Shown here one piece after another: positions 54,385 through 63,605 of a stretch of DNA of 64,000 nt. The notes under the pieces are model-generated. The model saw only the letters and a list, made by a program, of their open reading frames with translations. It was not told the DNA's origin and searched no databases. How positions within the stretch are numbered: the first letter of the stretch is position 1; every line of letters begins with the position of its first letter. Source of the DNA: JAKZVK01 sp965248255 (lineage in GTDB: Bacteria > Acidobacteriota > Terriglobia > Bryobacterales > UBA6623). The stretch lies in NCBI GenBank assembly GCA_965248255.1, contig CBDFIW010000004.1, forward strand, positions 2,976,001 to 3,040,000, given 5' to 3'. Position numbers and translations under genes: made by a program.

Positions 54385-56877
54385 TCAGTCCTTATAGGTC
54401 ACGAAGAAGGGCGATACCCAGGCGGCTTCGGGGTCGCCCGACGGGTTCTCGGGATCGCGCTGGAAGACACGCAGGTAGTAGTAGGTTTCTCCCGCGGCGG
54501 CATCGAGATCACGATAGGAAACCGTAGCCGTGCGCTTGCCGGGCCGTGTGGTGTACACATACTTCCCGTCCTTGACAACGTCAATCCGCACGATCTCGTC
54601 CGGCGCCTCGATTTCAGCCCGGATTGGGGGTGGACGCACCACCGAAGCTTCGAACCGCTCCCCGGGCATGTGTCGGCCCGCCCACGCCCGCACGATCATC
54701 TCGTCGCTTGCGCCGTAGCTACGCCGGGCAAGCATCCCGTCGAGGATGCCTCGGCGGTCCTCGGTTTCAGCCCAAACCGCGGCCCAGCTATTGTGTGTCG
54801 AGAAGTGGTCGCTGAACGAGACGAATCCGTAGACGTTGCCCTTTGCCAAGGCGTCCTGCGCAAAGTGTCCGGGCTCGTCGGTCTGCGTTGGGCCCCGCTT
54901 TTCGTCATCCGGTAGCCGCCAGGCCTCGTAGCTGCCTCGGAACGCTTGGTAGATTTCAAGCACCGAGTCGTAAGGCGGATTCTGCCAGTTCCAGTCTGCC
55001 AGCGGCCCCGCACCGAACGTGTGTGGTACGACGACGACCTTTTGCCCGGGTTGCGTGAGAACGTTTCCCTCGATCCATTTCCACAAGTTCGGAGGCAGGT
55101 TGTCTTCTTGCACCCGCCGGCGATCGATCAGCCGCATCGGCGCGCCCCGCTTCAAGAAGAGAAGATTGCGATGCCCACCCGGTCGCTCCATGCTGTGCTC
55201 GTAGCTGTAGATGCCGACGAACCGCGGCGCGTGGGTCATCAGATCAACGGCCTTCTGTGTCCACCACCACTGGTAGTCGCGCAAGCCCTCTGGATTGCGG
55301 CCGCTAAGAGTCTCCGTGTGGTCGGCCGTGCCCAGGAAGTCCATCTGCGCCGCGTCCATGGCATAGCGGTAGGTGTCGAGGATCGAGCCGTCGGGACCTT
55401 CGTGGGGCTCGATATCAGTGTGGCGGTGACAGTCGCCCCACATGAGGTGGTAGGTCTTGCCGGCGAGCGTCATCGTATGCCGAGGTCGGGCTGGAGGCTT
55501 CTCGGGAGGCACCGGCAGTTCGACATTGGCCAGCTCGGCGGCCGCGGGCTGATTCCCTTTCGGTAGTTGCGTCAGATAGGCGCGATAGTGCAGCGCGTGC
55601 GACTGTTCCGTCGGAAGATTGTCCGCGGAGCGGCCGTCGCTGGCATAGGCGACGGTGATGCCTCCCTGTGGGTTCCGCGCCAGGGAAGCGAACTGCGTTG
55701 CCCGGCCGCCGCTGTCCGTCAAACGATGCGGTAGGGACCAGCTCCCCTCGCTCAGGCGGGTAGCGAAGAACTGGTGTACCGTCATCGGCTCCGAGAGCGT
55801 CCAGTGGCGGAACAGCAGCCACAGCGACCCCGTGCCGTCAAAGGCGAGATGCGGAAGCGCGGCGTAGCGCGTCATCCCGCCAGAGAGGACTTGTGAAACG
55901 TTCGTGGTGGGCTGCTGCAGGCGTCCGTTCGCCCATACCCGAAGACCGATCGAGCGCGAATTGTAAAGACCCCGGCTGCCGTCGGCGGCGCTCGAGCGCG
56001 AGAAGTCCTTGCCCCAGTTCTCGCCACCCTCGTCCCAGGCGACCCAGACGCGGTCGTCGGCGTCGACGGCGACGCTGGAGTGAAACTGCGCCGTCGTTTC
56101 GGTCGTAATCGGAACGACCTCGCTGAGCTTGGAGCCGTCGAACGAGCGCAGGAAAACGTCATAGTTGCCGTGATGGTAGGAGTCCCAACTGATCCAGGCC
56201 CTGCCCGCCTTGTCCAGGGCGACGGCGGGTTCCCAGTCGTTGGCGTCGCTGGTGGACACCCGCACCTCGGGTCCCCAGTCACCTTCGCCGAAGCGCCGGG
56301 CATAGATGTCCCCGTCGCCATTGCGGAATGACTGCCAGACGATGGTGACGTTGCCGGCGTCGTCGGAAGCAGCTTTGACGTTGAAGTCGCTGTGGAGCCC
56401 GCGTGTGAGACCGCGTGGCTTGGAGACCGTGCCCTCGGGAGAGAGCGTGCTGCTGAACAGCTCGAAGTCCCCATCGACCGGCTGGGACCAAACCACCAAA
56501 GCGCCGTCCGGGGTGGCGGCGATCGCCGGGGAGTAATGGTCGCCCCAACCGCTGATCTCGATGGGCTCAGACCACCCCGCGCCCTCCCTGCGTACCCGAG
56601 CCACCACCCGGTCGGCCTGCTTGCCGTCCCACTCAACGTAGGCGCAGTAGAGCGTGCCATCCCCGCCGTACGCGATCGTCGGCCAGTCAGCAGTGTGCTC
56701 CGGGGCACTCACCGCAACGCCGGCCAACTCTCCCGCGAGGCGAAGAGGCGAAGGCTTGTAGCGGGTCTCGCGCACCCACTGACGTTCGGGAGCACTCGGT
56801 TGCTGAGCGAAAACGAGAGGGGTTGTGCAGAGCGCAAAGCCAAGCAGCCATCGTCGCGGATCGATCAAGCTTGTCAC
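54385..56877 (-). CDS. Exported DUF3604 (PHP-like) enzyme with N-terminal propeller
   Basis: 830 residues from GTG 56877. Signal peptide (WLLGFALCTTPLVFA). Residues 40-400 contain propeller-type blades (WPTIAYGGDGTLYCAYVEWDG, AIAATPDGALVVWSQPV, PHLAFDGTGSLWLLFRHW). From about 425 the DUF3604 domain: LMWGDCHRHTDIEPHEGPDGS, DFLGTADHTE, FVGIYSYEHSMERPGGHRN, VVVVPHTFG and FVSFSDHFSTHNS, whose His and Asp residues match metal ligands of the PHP fold. Likely a periplasmic metallo-phosphoesterase or related hydrolase. Followed by the propeller lipoprotein. Confidence 0.78.
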   Translation of the reverse strand: MTSLIDPRRWLLGFALCTTPLVFAQQPSAPERQWVRETRYKPSPLRLAGELAGVAVSAPEHTADWPTIAYGGDGTLYCAYVEWDGKQADRVVARVRREGAGWSEPIEISGWGDHYSPAIAATPDGALVVWSQPVDGDFELFSSTLSPEGTVSKPRGLTRGLHSDFNVKAASDDAGNVTIVWQSFRNGDGDIYARRFGEGDWGPEVRVSTSDANDWEPAVALDKAGRAWISWDSYHHGNYDVFLRSFDGSKLSEVVPITTETTAQFHSSVAVDADDRVWVAWDEGGENWGKDFSRSSAADGSRGLYNSRSIGLRVWANGRLQQPTTNVSQVLSGGMTRYAALPHLAFDGTGSLWLLFRHWTLSEPMTVHQFFATRLSEGSWSLPHRLTDSGGRATQFASLARNPQGGITVAYASDGRSADNLPTEQSHALHYRAYLTQLPKGNQPAAAELANVELPVPPEKPPARPRHTMTLAGKTYHLMWGDCHRHTDIEPHEGPDGSILDTYRYAMDAAQMDFLGTADHTETLSGRNPEGLRDYQWWWTQKAVDLMTHAPRFVGIYSYEHSMERPGGHRNLLFLKRGAPMRLIDRRRVQEDNLPPNLWKWIEGNVLTQPGQKVVVVPHTFGAGPLADWNWQNPPYDSVLEIYQAFRGSYEAWRLPDDEKRGPTQTDEPGHFAQDALAKGNVYGFVSFSDHFSTHNSWAAVWAETEDRRGILDGMLARRSYGASDEMIVRAWAGRHMPGERFEASVVRPPPIRAEIEAPDEIVRIDVVKDGKYVYTTRPGKRTATVSYRDLDAAAGETYYYLRVFQRDPENPSGDPEAAWVSPFFVTYKD

Positions 56878-56940
56878 GGCACCCGCGATTATACATCCGC
56901 CGGTTGGGCAACCCTCCTCGGCCGGGAGCCCAGCTCCTAA

Positions 56941-57315
56941 TCCGTCTGTAAGCTCTTGCCGGTAACGGAGGAGCCTAGTCCGCGAAGCGGACGTTGGAAA
57001 ATAGCCCACGGCGCAAGCCGTGGGAAACTCGGCACCCACATAACAGGGAGCCCCGGCAGGGGCGAAGGAGAACGGGAAGCAGCCCTCCATGTTCCGTAAG
57101 ATCGAGTATCAACCGTGCCGGTTCGGGCACCCAAAGGGTGATGAGGATGAGAAGCCCGCAGGTCTCTCAGAAATCAGCCGTTTCTCGTTTTCCTCGAGCC
57201 GGCAGGCACCGAGAGGAAAACACCTCGAATGCCCCTGCCGGGGCGCAGGGTGGACTCGTCACGGATTCCGTACGGATTTGGGACCAGCCGGCCTTGGGAG
57301 CACATCTACTTCTTT
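56941..57315. repeat. Gene-free stretch with several small hairpins
   Basis: Between a secreted enzyme and a protease gene. It includes GCCCACGGCGCAAGCCGTGGG (57003-57023 region), a second palindromic piece GCCCCGGCAGGGGC near 57049, and CCCCTGCCGGGG near 57234. These are typical of interspersed palindromic (REP-like) families; no transposase is present. Confidence 0.5.
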
Positions 57316-58020
57316 CTATTGGGCGGGGCGGGCCGCAACAGCCAAGTCTTCTGCTTCCTCCTGATCGCTCTCCCCAGCCCTCACTCGGTGTTGGAAGCGG
57401 GCCCTCATCCGTTTGCCTTGCTTTTGGGTGAAGCGAAACTTACCGCGAATCGCCTTTTCCAGGTCTCCGTTCTGCCAAGTCGCCCGCATGATCCCTTGGC
57501 TGGAATGACTTCCCGAACCAAGGAGCAAGTGCCCGATCTCATGCGCCAGAATGTGACCCAGCGCGACAGAGCGGTAGGAATCCATGTCGGCCGTGAGTTC
57601 GTTCACACGGTGATAGAAGACAACCGCCTGGCTGCCGAACCCGTTCGCTTTGTCGGAAAGCACGGCGAAGCCAAAGCTGCCGTCCGGCACGGTGAACCGC
57701 TCGGCCATTTCACGCGGCAAGATTTTCAGAACCACAATGGTCGGACCGGATGGGGCCCGGCAGGCCGGGTCGAGTTCGTCGTCGGGGACACTCATCGAGC
57801 AGTCCAACCAGTGAGTTGGAATCCCGGCTTTCGAGAGCACCTCCTTGGCGTCCCCGGTGGCCCACTCGATCATCGTCGGCGACAGCCGTGCATAGTCGTA
57901 GAGCCGTACCTGTAATCTGGCCGGCTCGGGCCCGGCGGTGCTCCTCGGCTCCGCCGCGGCCGGCAGGACGACGCTCAGCAAAAGGCTCAGTTGGAAGATC
58001 TTTCTGCATAGGTTTCTCAT
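57316..58020 (-). CDS. Exported metzincin-like zinc protease
   Basis: 234 residues, signal peptide (IFQLSLLLSVVLPAAA). Contains HEIGHLLLGSGSHS, i.e. HExxHxxxGxxH with three histidine zinc ligands, and then GIMRATW with a methionine at the Met-turn, the signature of metzincins. The C-terminal basic tail carries RFTQKQGKRMRARF. Extracellular or periplasmic peptidase; substrate unknown. ATG 58020 follows GGGAGG by 7 nt. Divergent from the second winged-helix/propeller regulator. Confidence 0.8.
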   Translation of the reverse strand: MRNLCRKIFQLSLLLSVVLPAAAEPRSTAGPEPARLQVRLYDYARLSPTMIEWATGDAKEVLSKAGIPTHWLDCSMSVPDDELDPACRAPSGPTIVVLKILPREMAERFTVPDGSFGFAVLSDKANGFGSQAVVFYHRVNELTADMDSYRSVALGHILAHEIGHLLLGSGSHSSQGIMRATWQNGDLEKAIRGKFRFTQKQGKRMRARFQHRVRAGESDQEEAEDLAVAARPAQ

Positions 58021-58024
58021 GGCA

Positions 58025-58072
58025 CTCACCTCCCGGTTGGGGTTCAGGTGAGGCCAGAATCAGCCAGGTGAG
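58025..58072. promoter_or_regulatory. Three AGGTGAG heptamers in the divergent region
   Basis: Inverted copy CTCACCT at 58025-58031 and direct copies at 58046-58052 and 58066-58072; the two direct ones are exactly 20 bp apart. Candidate binding sites for the winged-helix regulator. The first overlaps the protease ribosome site, so it may have another cause. Confidence 0.4.
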
Positions 58073-58266
58073 CGGGTACCTCAATGCAGAGCGGGTCGCC
58101 GCACGCTCAACAGGCCCGCAAGTTTTTATAGAGAGTCAAATCGCAGAAACGAAGGAACTTATGTTGCGACCTCATCTACGAAGGAGGCCGCCGAAGCAAG
58201 CGGCCGGCGGGGTTCAAGGCAGTGCTATACTTTGCCCAGGTTGACGACCCCTGAAGCTTGACCGCA

Positions 58267-60446
58267 ATGGACACGGGCTCGAGCAACGGCCGGCGAGTGC
58301 GCTTTGGGGCGTTCGAGGCCGACTTGCAGGCCGGCGAACTCCGCAAGAGCGGCATCCGCGTGCGGCTGCAGGACCAGCCCTTTCGGGTACTGGCTCTATT
58401 ACTTGAGCGCTCGGGCGAAGTCGTCAGCCGTGAGGACTTGCGGCAGGAAATCTGGCCCGACGACACCTTCGTCGATTTCGACCACAGCCTCAACACCGCC
58501 ATCAACAAGATCCGCGAGGCGCTAGGCGACTCAGCCAGTCATCCTCGCTTTGTCGAAACCATCCCGCGGCGTGGGTACAGGTTTCTTGGCGACGTGCAGG
58601 GCCCGCGGCAGGCGATACTCCCCACTGCAGCGGGGACAGAGCCCTCAACTCAAGATTCGAGCCTGCCAGCGCCTTTGCCGGACAAGGTCTCTCACCTCGA
58701 AACGCGATTGCGATTCCTTCGCATCTCGCTGGTTGTTTCGTTGGGTCTACTTGGTCTCACGGCAGCCTATTTCCTGGTCATTTCCTCCAACCGACAGGAC
58801 ATCGTTGGCGAGCGGCCGGTACGAAAGTTTGTCTTTCCTTCCAGTCACTTGCGTGGCGGCGTCATCTCCCCGAATGGCCGCTACTTCGGGTATGTGTCGG
58901 CAGGGAGTGTTTGGGTACAGGACCTGGAGAAAACGGACGCAATGCGTCTGGAAGCAACCCACGGAGCCGAGAACAGGCGGGTTTGCTGGTCACCGGACAG
59001 CGAGTTCCTTTGCTACGCAGGCGAGGGGGAACTGCGGAAGATCTCGCTGAAAGAGCAGACACCGATCCCCGTCTGCCGTCTCGCCGGACGCCATGGCGGA
59101 TTCACATGGAGCCCTGATGGGAACTCGATCGTATTTGCAATCGAGGGCGAAGGGTTGCTCGAGGTGCCGGCCACTGGAGACGAGCCCCACTTGTTTCTAC
59201 AGTCGGATCCCTCGGCTGGGGAGCACCATTTCGAGTTTCCAGCATTCTTACCGGACGGGCGCGGTCTCCTGTTTACCGCCCACATGGAGGACGGCAGCCA
59301 CCCGATCTACTCTCATTCCATCCAAACAGGGACCCGTGTGCGGCTGGCGATGGGATCGGACGCGGGCTCTTCTCCGGTCTATTCACCGACCGGTCACATT
59401 CTGTACAAGGGGCCGACGGGCGACGTCCCGTCCATCTGGGCCCTGCCCTTTTCGCTCCAACGGATGGAACCGGCCGGAGAAGCTTTTCCGGTTGCTCGGC
59501 GAGGCCGGTTCCCAAGTGTCTCGTCCAACGGGACTCTGTTGTATTCGGAACGACGAGACTCGAACTACGCCCTCATTTTGAGGGATCGGAAGGGTACGAA
59601 ACTGCGTGAGCTGAACCAGCGTGGCGAGGGGCAAGGGCTGATGCATAGGCGGGCGTCTCTCTCGCCGGATGGAAGGCGCGTCGCCTTTTCGAAGGGAGAA
59701 GGCGGCAATCTGGACATTTGGGTGCAAGACGTTCGGAGCGGTATCGCGAGTCGCCTGACTCTTCGGCCTTCGCGGGATGCTCGTCCTTTATGGGCGCCCG
59801 ACGGGAAGCAACTCGTATTCAGGTCAGATCGGGATGGTCACGATGAATTATTCCTGAAGTCAGCAGACCGGCCCGGTGAAGACGCCAGGCGACTAACAAG
59901 CAGTCCGACTCACAAGTTTCCGACGATTGGTCGCACACCAGCCGTTATATCCTTTACACCGTTGTTCCTTGGCTAGATCTCGCGTACCTTCAGAGAACCC
60001 GAGACGAGGGGGCGTGGGAATCCGTACCCTTTCTTGCCACGGAAGCTCTCGAGCATTCGGCTGTTCTGTCACCTGACGAGCAATACGCAGCGTTCGTTTC
60101 GGATAAGTCCGGCCGAGCAGAGATCTACGTACGCCCGTTTCCGCAGGGAGACACCGAATGGAGAATATCGCCGAACGGGGGTAATATCCCCAAGTGGAGT
60201 GCAGACGGCAAAGAGATTTTTTACGTTGAGAACGAAGTGCTGATGACGGTCAGGGTGAGTACAGAACCGCGGTTCACGCGTGAAGAGCCGCAACGGTTGT
60301 TCTCGATCAGTGGATTGGCCGGCTATGATGTCTCGGCTGACGGTCAGCACTTCTTGACCACTGAAAGCGTCGGAGAACGGCCGGGGCCTGTCATCCGCGT
60401 CGTTCAAAACTGGTTCACGGAGTTCAAGGACCGGCAGCAGAATTGA
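58267..60446 (+). CDS. One-component regulator: winged helix / membrane helix / TolB-like propeller (copy 2); frameshifted near 59918
   Basis: Winged helix at 10-110 (RFGAFEADLQAGELRKSG, VVSREDLRQEIWPDDTFVDFDHSLNTAINKIREALGD, PRRGYRFLG). Membrane helix near 165 (LRISLVVSLGLLGLTAAYFLVIS). Then a propeller with blades CWSPDSEFLCYAGEGEL, WSPDGNSIVFAIEG, LSPDGRRVAFSKGEG, WAPDGKQLVFRSDRDG. The frame ends at 59976, but the sequence DDWSHTSRYILYTVVPWLD, LSPDEQYAAFVSDKSGRAEIYVRPFP and SADGKEIFYVE continues in another frame to 60446. One indel near 59915-59922 restores about 725 residues. Close homolog of 26706-29090. Confidence 0.8.
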
Positions 60447-60753
60447 GCGGCGATCCAGTCAAGTTTTCACGGCGGCGGTAGGAGAGCCGGCGCGGACGCC
60501 GATCGAGCCCAACCCGTCCACTCGGAGCCGCAGGCGTCAGCCTGCGTTGAGGCCCTTCAACCCGTCACCGCGGACCGTAGGGACGCCGCCAACGACCGCT
60601 TGCCTCCTTCCGGCAACGTCGCCTCCACACAGCAACAGCTCAGCGCAAGCTCACGCTTGCGGCTCTGAGTGTGAGGGGGCGGCCATGAGGCTCACCCCTA
60701 GATCTGCGCCAATAAGTCGAAATGAACTTGTCGGTTTGAGGTCGCAGACTTCG
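60447..60753. other. About 300 bp without a gene
   Basis: Holds small hairpins such as GCAAGCTCACGCTTGC at 60648 and CGCAGGCGTCAGCCTGCG near 60528. One of these may end the regulator transcript, though no T-run follows. Confidence 0.4.
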
Positions 60754-63405
60754 CTAGGCTAACGCCTTGACGGCATCCTCGATTCGACTTGCTGCCTCGT
60801 CGTAGGTGTGCCTGGAGTCGAACTCTAGTGGCTTGCCGAAGCGAACGATGGCCTCGCCGGGTTTGGGCCACTCATCATGAACGGAATGGATCTCGTAGGT
60901 GCCGCAGATGAACACCGGCACGATGCTCACCTTGAGCCGGATCGCCATCAGCCCGATACCCGTCTTGAACGGCTGCATCTTGCCTGTTGGCGAGCGCCCG
61001 CCTTCGGGGTAGACCAGCGGACAGAAGCCGGCGTCGATCAGCTCGCCGGTGTACTTGAGCGCCCGGCGCGTCCCGCCCATCTTCTGCGGCAGCGGATAAG
61101 CGTTGAACAGGCCGCACGCTGCGTAAAACTGCGCCGCCATCTGCAACCGATCTTGCCAAGGCTCACCGCGAGGCTCCAGGTAGGCTCGGAAGTAGTCTTG
61201 CGACATCGCGGGGGCCAGCTTCCTTCGCCAGCGGTGGGGAAGGGCTGCGGCGATGCAGGCAGTGTCGAGATGGCTGAGGTGGTTGGATGCAAAGATCAAG
61301 GGCGGCTCGGCATGCCTCAGGTTGTCCAAGCCCTCGGCGCGGAGTTTGATCGTCTGCCGCGTCAAGGGCAGCACAAACACATTCAGCAGAAGCGCTCTTG
61401 CCCACCGAACGGGAAACGAACGACTCCAACGGGGCAGGACAGCGACACGCGCGGGGGATGGAGCCGGCCGCTCGATCACCTCGGCCGCTCGGTTTCCCGC
61501 AGAAGCCCGGCTGCCATGATCGGCCGCCACGCTTTCCAAACCTTCTGCCGCGGCGGCTGCGCGCGGCTCTTCATGTCGACGGGCCACCCGGCGGACCTGG
61601 TCCAGCGCCTCCTCCACCTCCCCGACCGTGCTGAGGCGGGCAAACTCTTCCTCGTCGAGCTCAACGGCGAATTCATTCTCCAGCCGCGCCAGCAGGTCCA
61701 TCCGTTGGAGTGACGTGAGAGCCAAGTCTTCTTCGAGCCGTGTTGCCGCATCGAGCCCAGCCGGATCACGGCCGGTGGCTTCGGCCAGAGCGCCCATCAC
61801 GCCTCCGGCTGCCGGACGGGCGACCGCCGCGGCCCCCTTGCCGGCCGCATCCAGGCTTCGAGCAACCTCCCCGCGCTTGATCTTCTGCGTCGAGGGTGTT
61901 CGCGGGAAATCCTCTCCGGGCCAAAGCGACCAACTCTGGATGCGCTGATGGGCCTCCAGCCGACTGTTCGCTTCTCGGATCACAGAGTCCGGGGCGCCCG
62001 CTCCTTTCCGCAAGATCAGCACCGCATGAATGCCCTCGTCGCCGTTGTGTTTCTGCCCGACGACCACACTTTCCTTCACTTCCGGCAGCGTGTGGAGCAC
62101 GGACTCAACATCCTGCGGAAAGACGTTCAACCCTTCCGCCGTAACAATCGTGTCTTTCTTGCGGCCTTTGAAATACAGCCGCCCCTCCGCGTCGATTGCG
62201 CCGACATCGCCTGTATGCAGCCAGCCCTGTTCGACCCAGGTAGCGGACTCACTCGTGGCACCGACATACTCGCTCGTGACGCTCTCGCCGCGCACGAGGA
62301 TCTCGCCGTCCGGCGCCAGCCTGACCTGTTGACCCTCGACCGCCTTGCCGATCGAGCCCCGCCGAGTATTGAACGGATGGTTGATGGCGACCACGGGGCT
62401 GGTTTCGGTGAGTCCGTAGCCCTGAACCACCACGATTCCCACCTGCTTCCAGAAGTCTTCCAGTTCCACGTCGAGACGGGCGCCGCCGACGACGACCGAC
62501 CAAAACTTCAAGCCCAGGCAGCGGTGGACGTCGCGAAAAAGCCACCAGCGCTCCGCGGCGCCAACCCAGCCTCGTCGCTTGGGCCTGCGTCCGCCCAGGT
62601 GGAACCTCCTCTCCAGCTCGTTGCGGACGTTCTGCAACAAGCGGGGTACGGTGATGAACGCCGAGACTCGCTCACGGCGCACGGTGTCGATCAACCCGCC
62701 GGGACTGTAATCGTCGCTGAAGACGACCGCCCCACCGAGCATCGGCGGGATGAACAGTCCCGCCAACTGGCCGAACATATGGCTCAAGGGCAGGGAGTCC
62801 AGCAGGCGAATGGGTTGAAAGGGCCGGGCCCATGTCCGAAAACGGTCGATTTCGCGCCCGATCGGACCCAGGTTGGCGCAGAGGTTGCGGTGGCGGTGCA
62901 CCACCCCTTTGGGCTCGGCCGTGGTGCCCGAGGTGTAGATGATTTCAACGACGTCGTCCCGGCCGACGGGGACGGGCGAGAGTGTACTGTTGTCGGGAAC
63001 CGCGGCCATGTCGTGAAATGAAATGACTTCACTGTCCAGCCTGGCAAGCGAGCCAGCCGCCTCACGCGCCGGCTCATCCCCCACAACAATCAGCCGCGCC
63101 TTGACGTCCCTCTGAATACGGGCGGCCAGCTCGAACGAGCTATGGAAGTCGATAGGGACAATCTCGACCCCACGCGCGACACATGCCCAGAACACGACCG
63201 CCCACTCCGGCCGGTTCTCTCCCCACAGCAGCAGCCGATCCCCCCGCCGGAGACCTTTTTTGTCTAGGTAGTCAGCGAAACCACAGATCCGGCGGTAGAG
63301 CTGCCCGTAGGTCAGCTTCCAGGTTCGGTAGCCGTTGTGGTATCGAATAGCCTCCCGGTTGGCTGCGGAAGTGAAGCCGCCGAGAAGGTCTAAGAGGGTG
63401 TCCAT
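60754..63405 (-). CDS. Acyl-CoA/ACP synthetase - acyl carrier domain - PlsC acyltransferase fusion
   Basis: 883 residues in three parts. 1-510 AMP-binding ligase: IIYTSGTTAEPKGVVHRHRNL, YGLTETSPVVAINHP, GWLHTGDVGAIDAEGRLYFKGRKKD. About 535-615 an acyl-carrier-like domain with EEDLALTSLQRMDLLARLE, where Ser is in the usual place for phosphopantetheine but the preceding Asp is Thr. About 665-880 a PlsC domain: NHLSHLDTACIAAAL (HX4D) and YPEGGRSPTGKMQPFKTG. It could activate a fatty acid, hold it on the carrier and transfer it to a lysophospholipid, like Aas but with the domains in reverse order. No membrane helices are obvious. Confidence 0.82.
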   Translation of the reverse strand: MDTLLDLLGGFTSAANREAIRYHNGYRTWKLTYGQLYRRICGFADYLDKKGLRRGDRLLLWGENRPEWAVVFWACVARGVEIVPIDFHSSFELAARIQRDVKARLIVVGDEPAREAAGSLARLDSEVISFHDMAAVPDNSTLSPVPVGRDDVVEIIYTSGTTAEPKGVVHRHRNLCANLGPIGREIDRFRTWARPFQPIRLLDSLPLSHMFGQLAGLFIPPMLGGAVVFSDDYSPGGLIDTVRRERVSAFITVPRLLQNVRNELERRFHLGGRRPKRRGWVGAAERWWLFRDVHRCLGLKFWSVVVGGARLDVELEDFWKQVGIVVVQGYGLTETSPVVAINHPFNTRRGSIGKAVEGQQVRLAPDGEILVRGESVTSEYVGATSESATWVEQGWLHTGDVGAIDAEGRLYFKGRKKDTIVTAEGLNVFPQDVESVLHTLPEVKESVVVGQKHNGDEGIHAVLILRKGAGAPDSVIREANSRLEAHQRIQSWSLWPGEDFPRTPSTQKIKRGEVARSLDAAGKGAAAVARPAAGGVMGALAEATGRDPAGLDAATRLEEDLALTSLQRMDLLARLENEFAVELDEEEFARLSTVGEVEEALDQVRRVARRHEEPRAAAAAEGLESVAADHGSRASAGNRAAEVIERPAPSPARVAVLPRWSRSFPVRWARALLLNVFVLPLTRQTIKLRAEGLDNLRHAEPPLIFASNHLSHLDTACIAAALPHRWRRKLAPAMSQDYFRAYLEPRGEPWQDRLQMAAQFYAACGLFNAYPLPQKMGGTRRALKYTGELIDAGFCPLVYPEGGRSPTGKMQPFKTGIGLMAIRLKVSIVPVFICGTYEIHSVHDEWPKPGEAIVRFGKPLEFDSRHTYDEAASRIEDAVKALA

Positions 63406-63605
63406 GGATAGGCCGTGCGCACGCGGCCGATCGCACTCGAATCCGCGGCGTCAACGGCTTTCGGAGGGACTCGAATCAGAACGCCGGGCCGTTGCGCCGC
63501 GCCGGAACGACGGCGGTTGCTGCGGGTATGGCGCCCGTCTCTCTTATCGTAGGGGCCGCGCACAACCCTTGCGGCCACGCCGCGCTTTCGTTGTGGACCG
63601 CCCGG

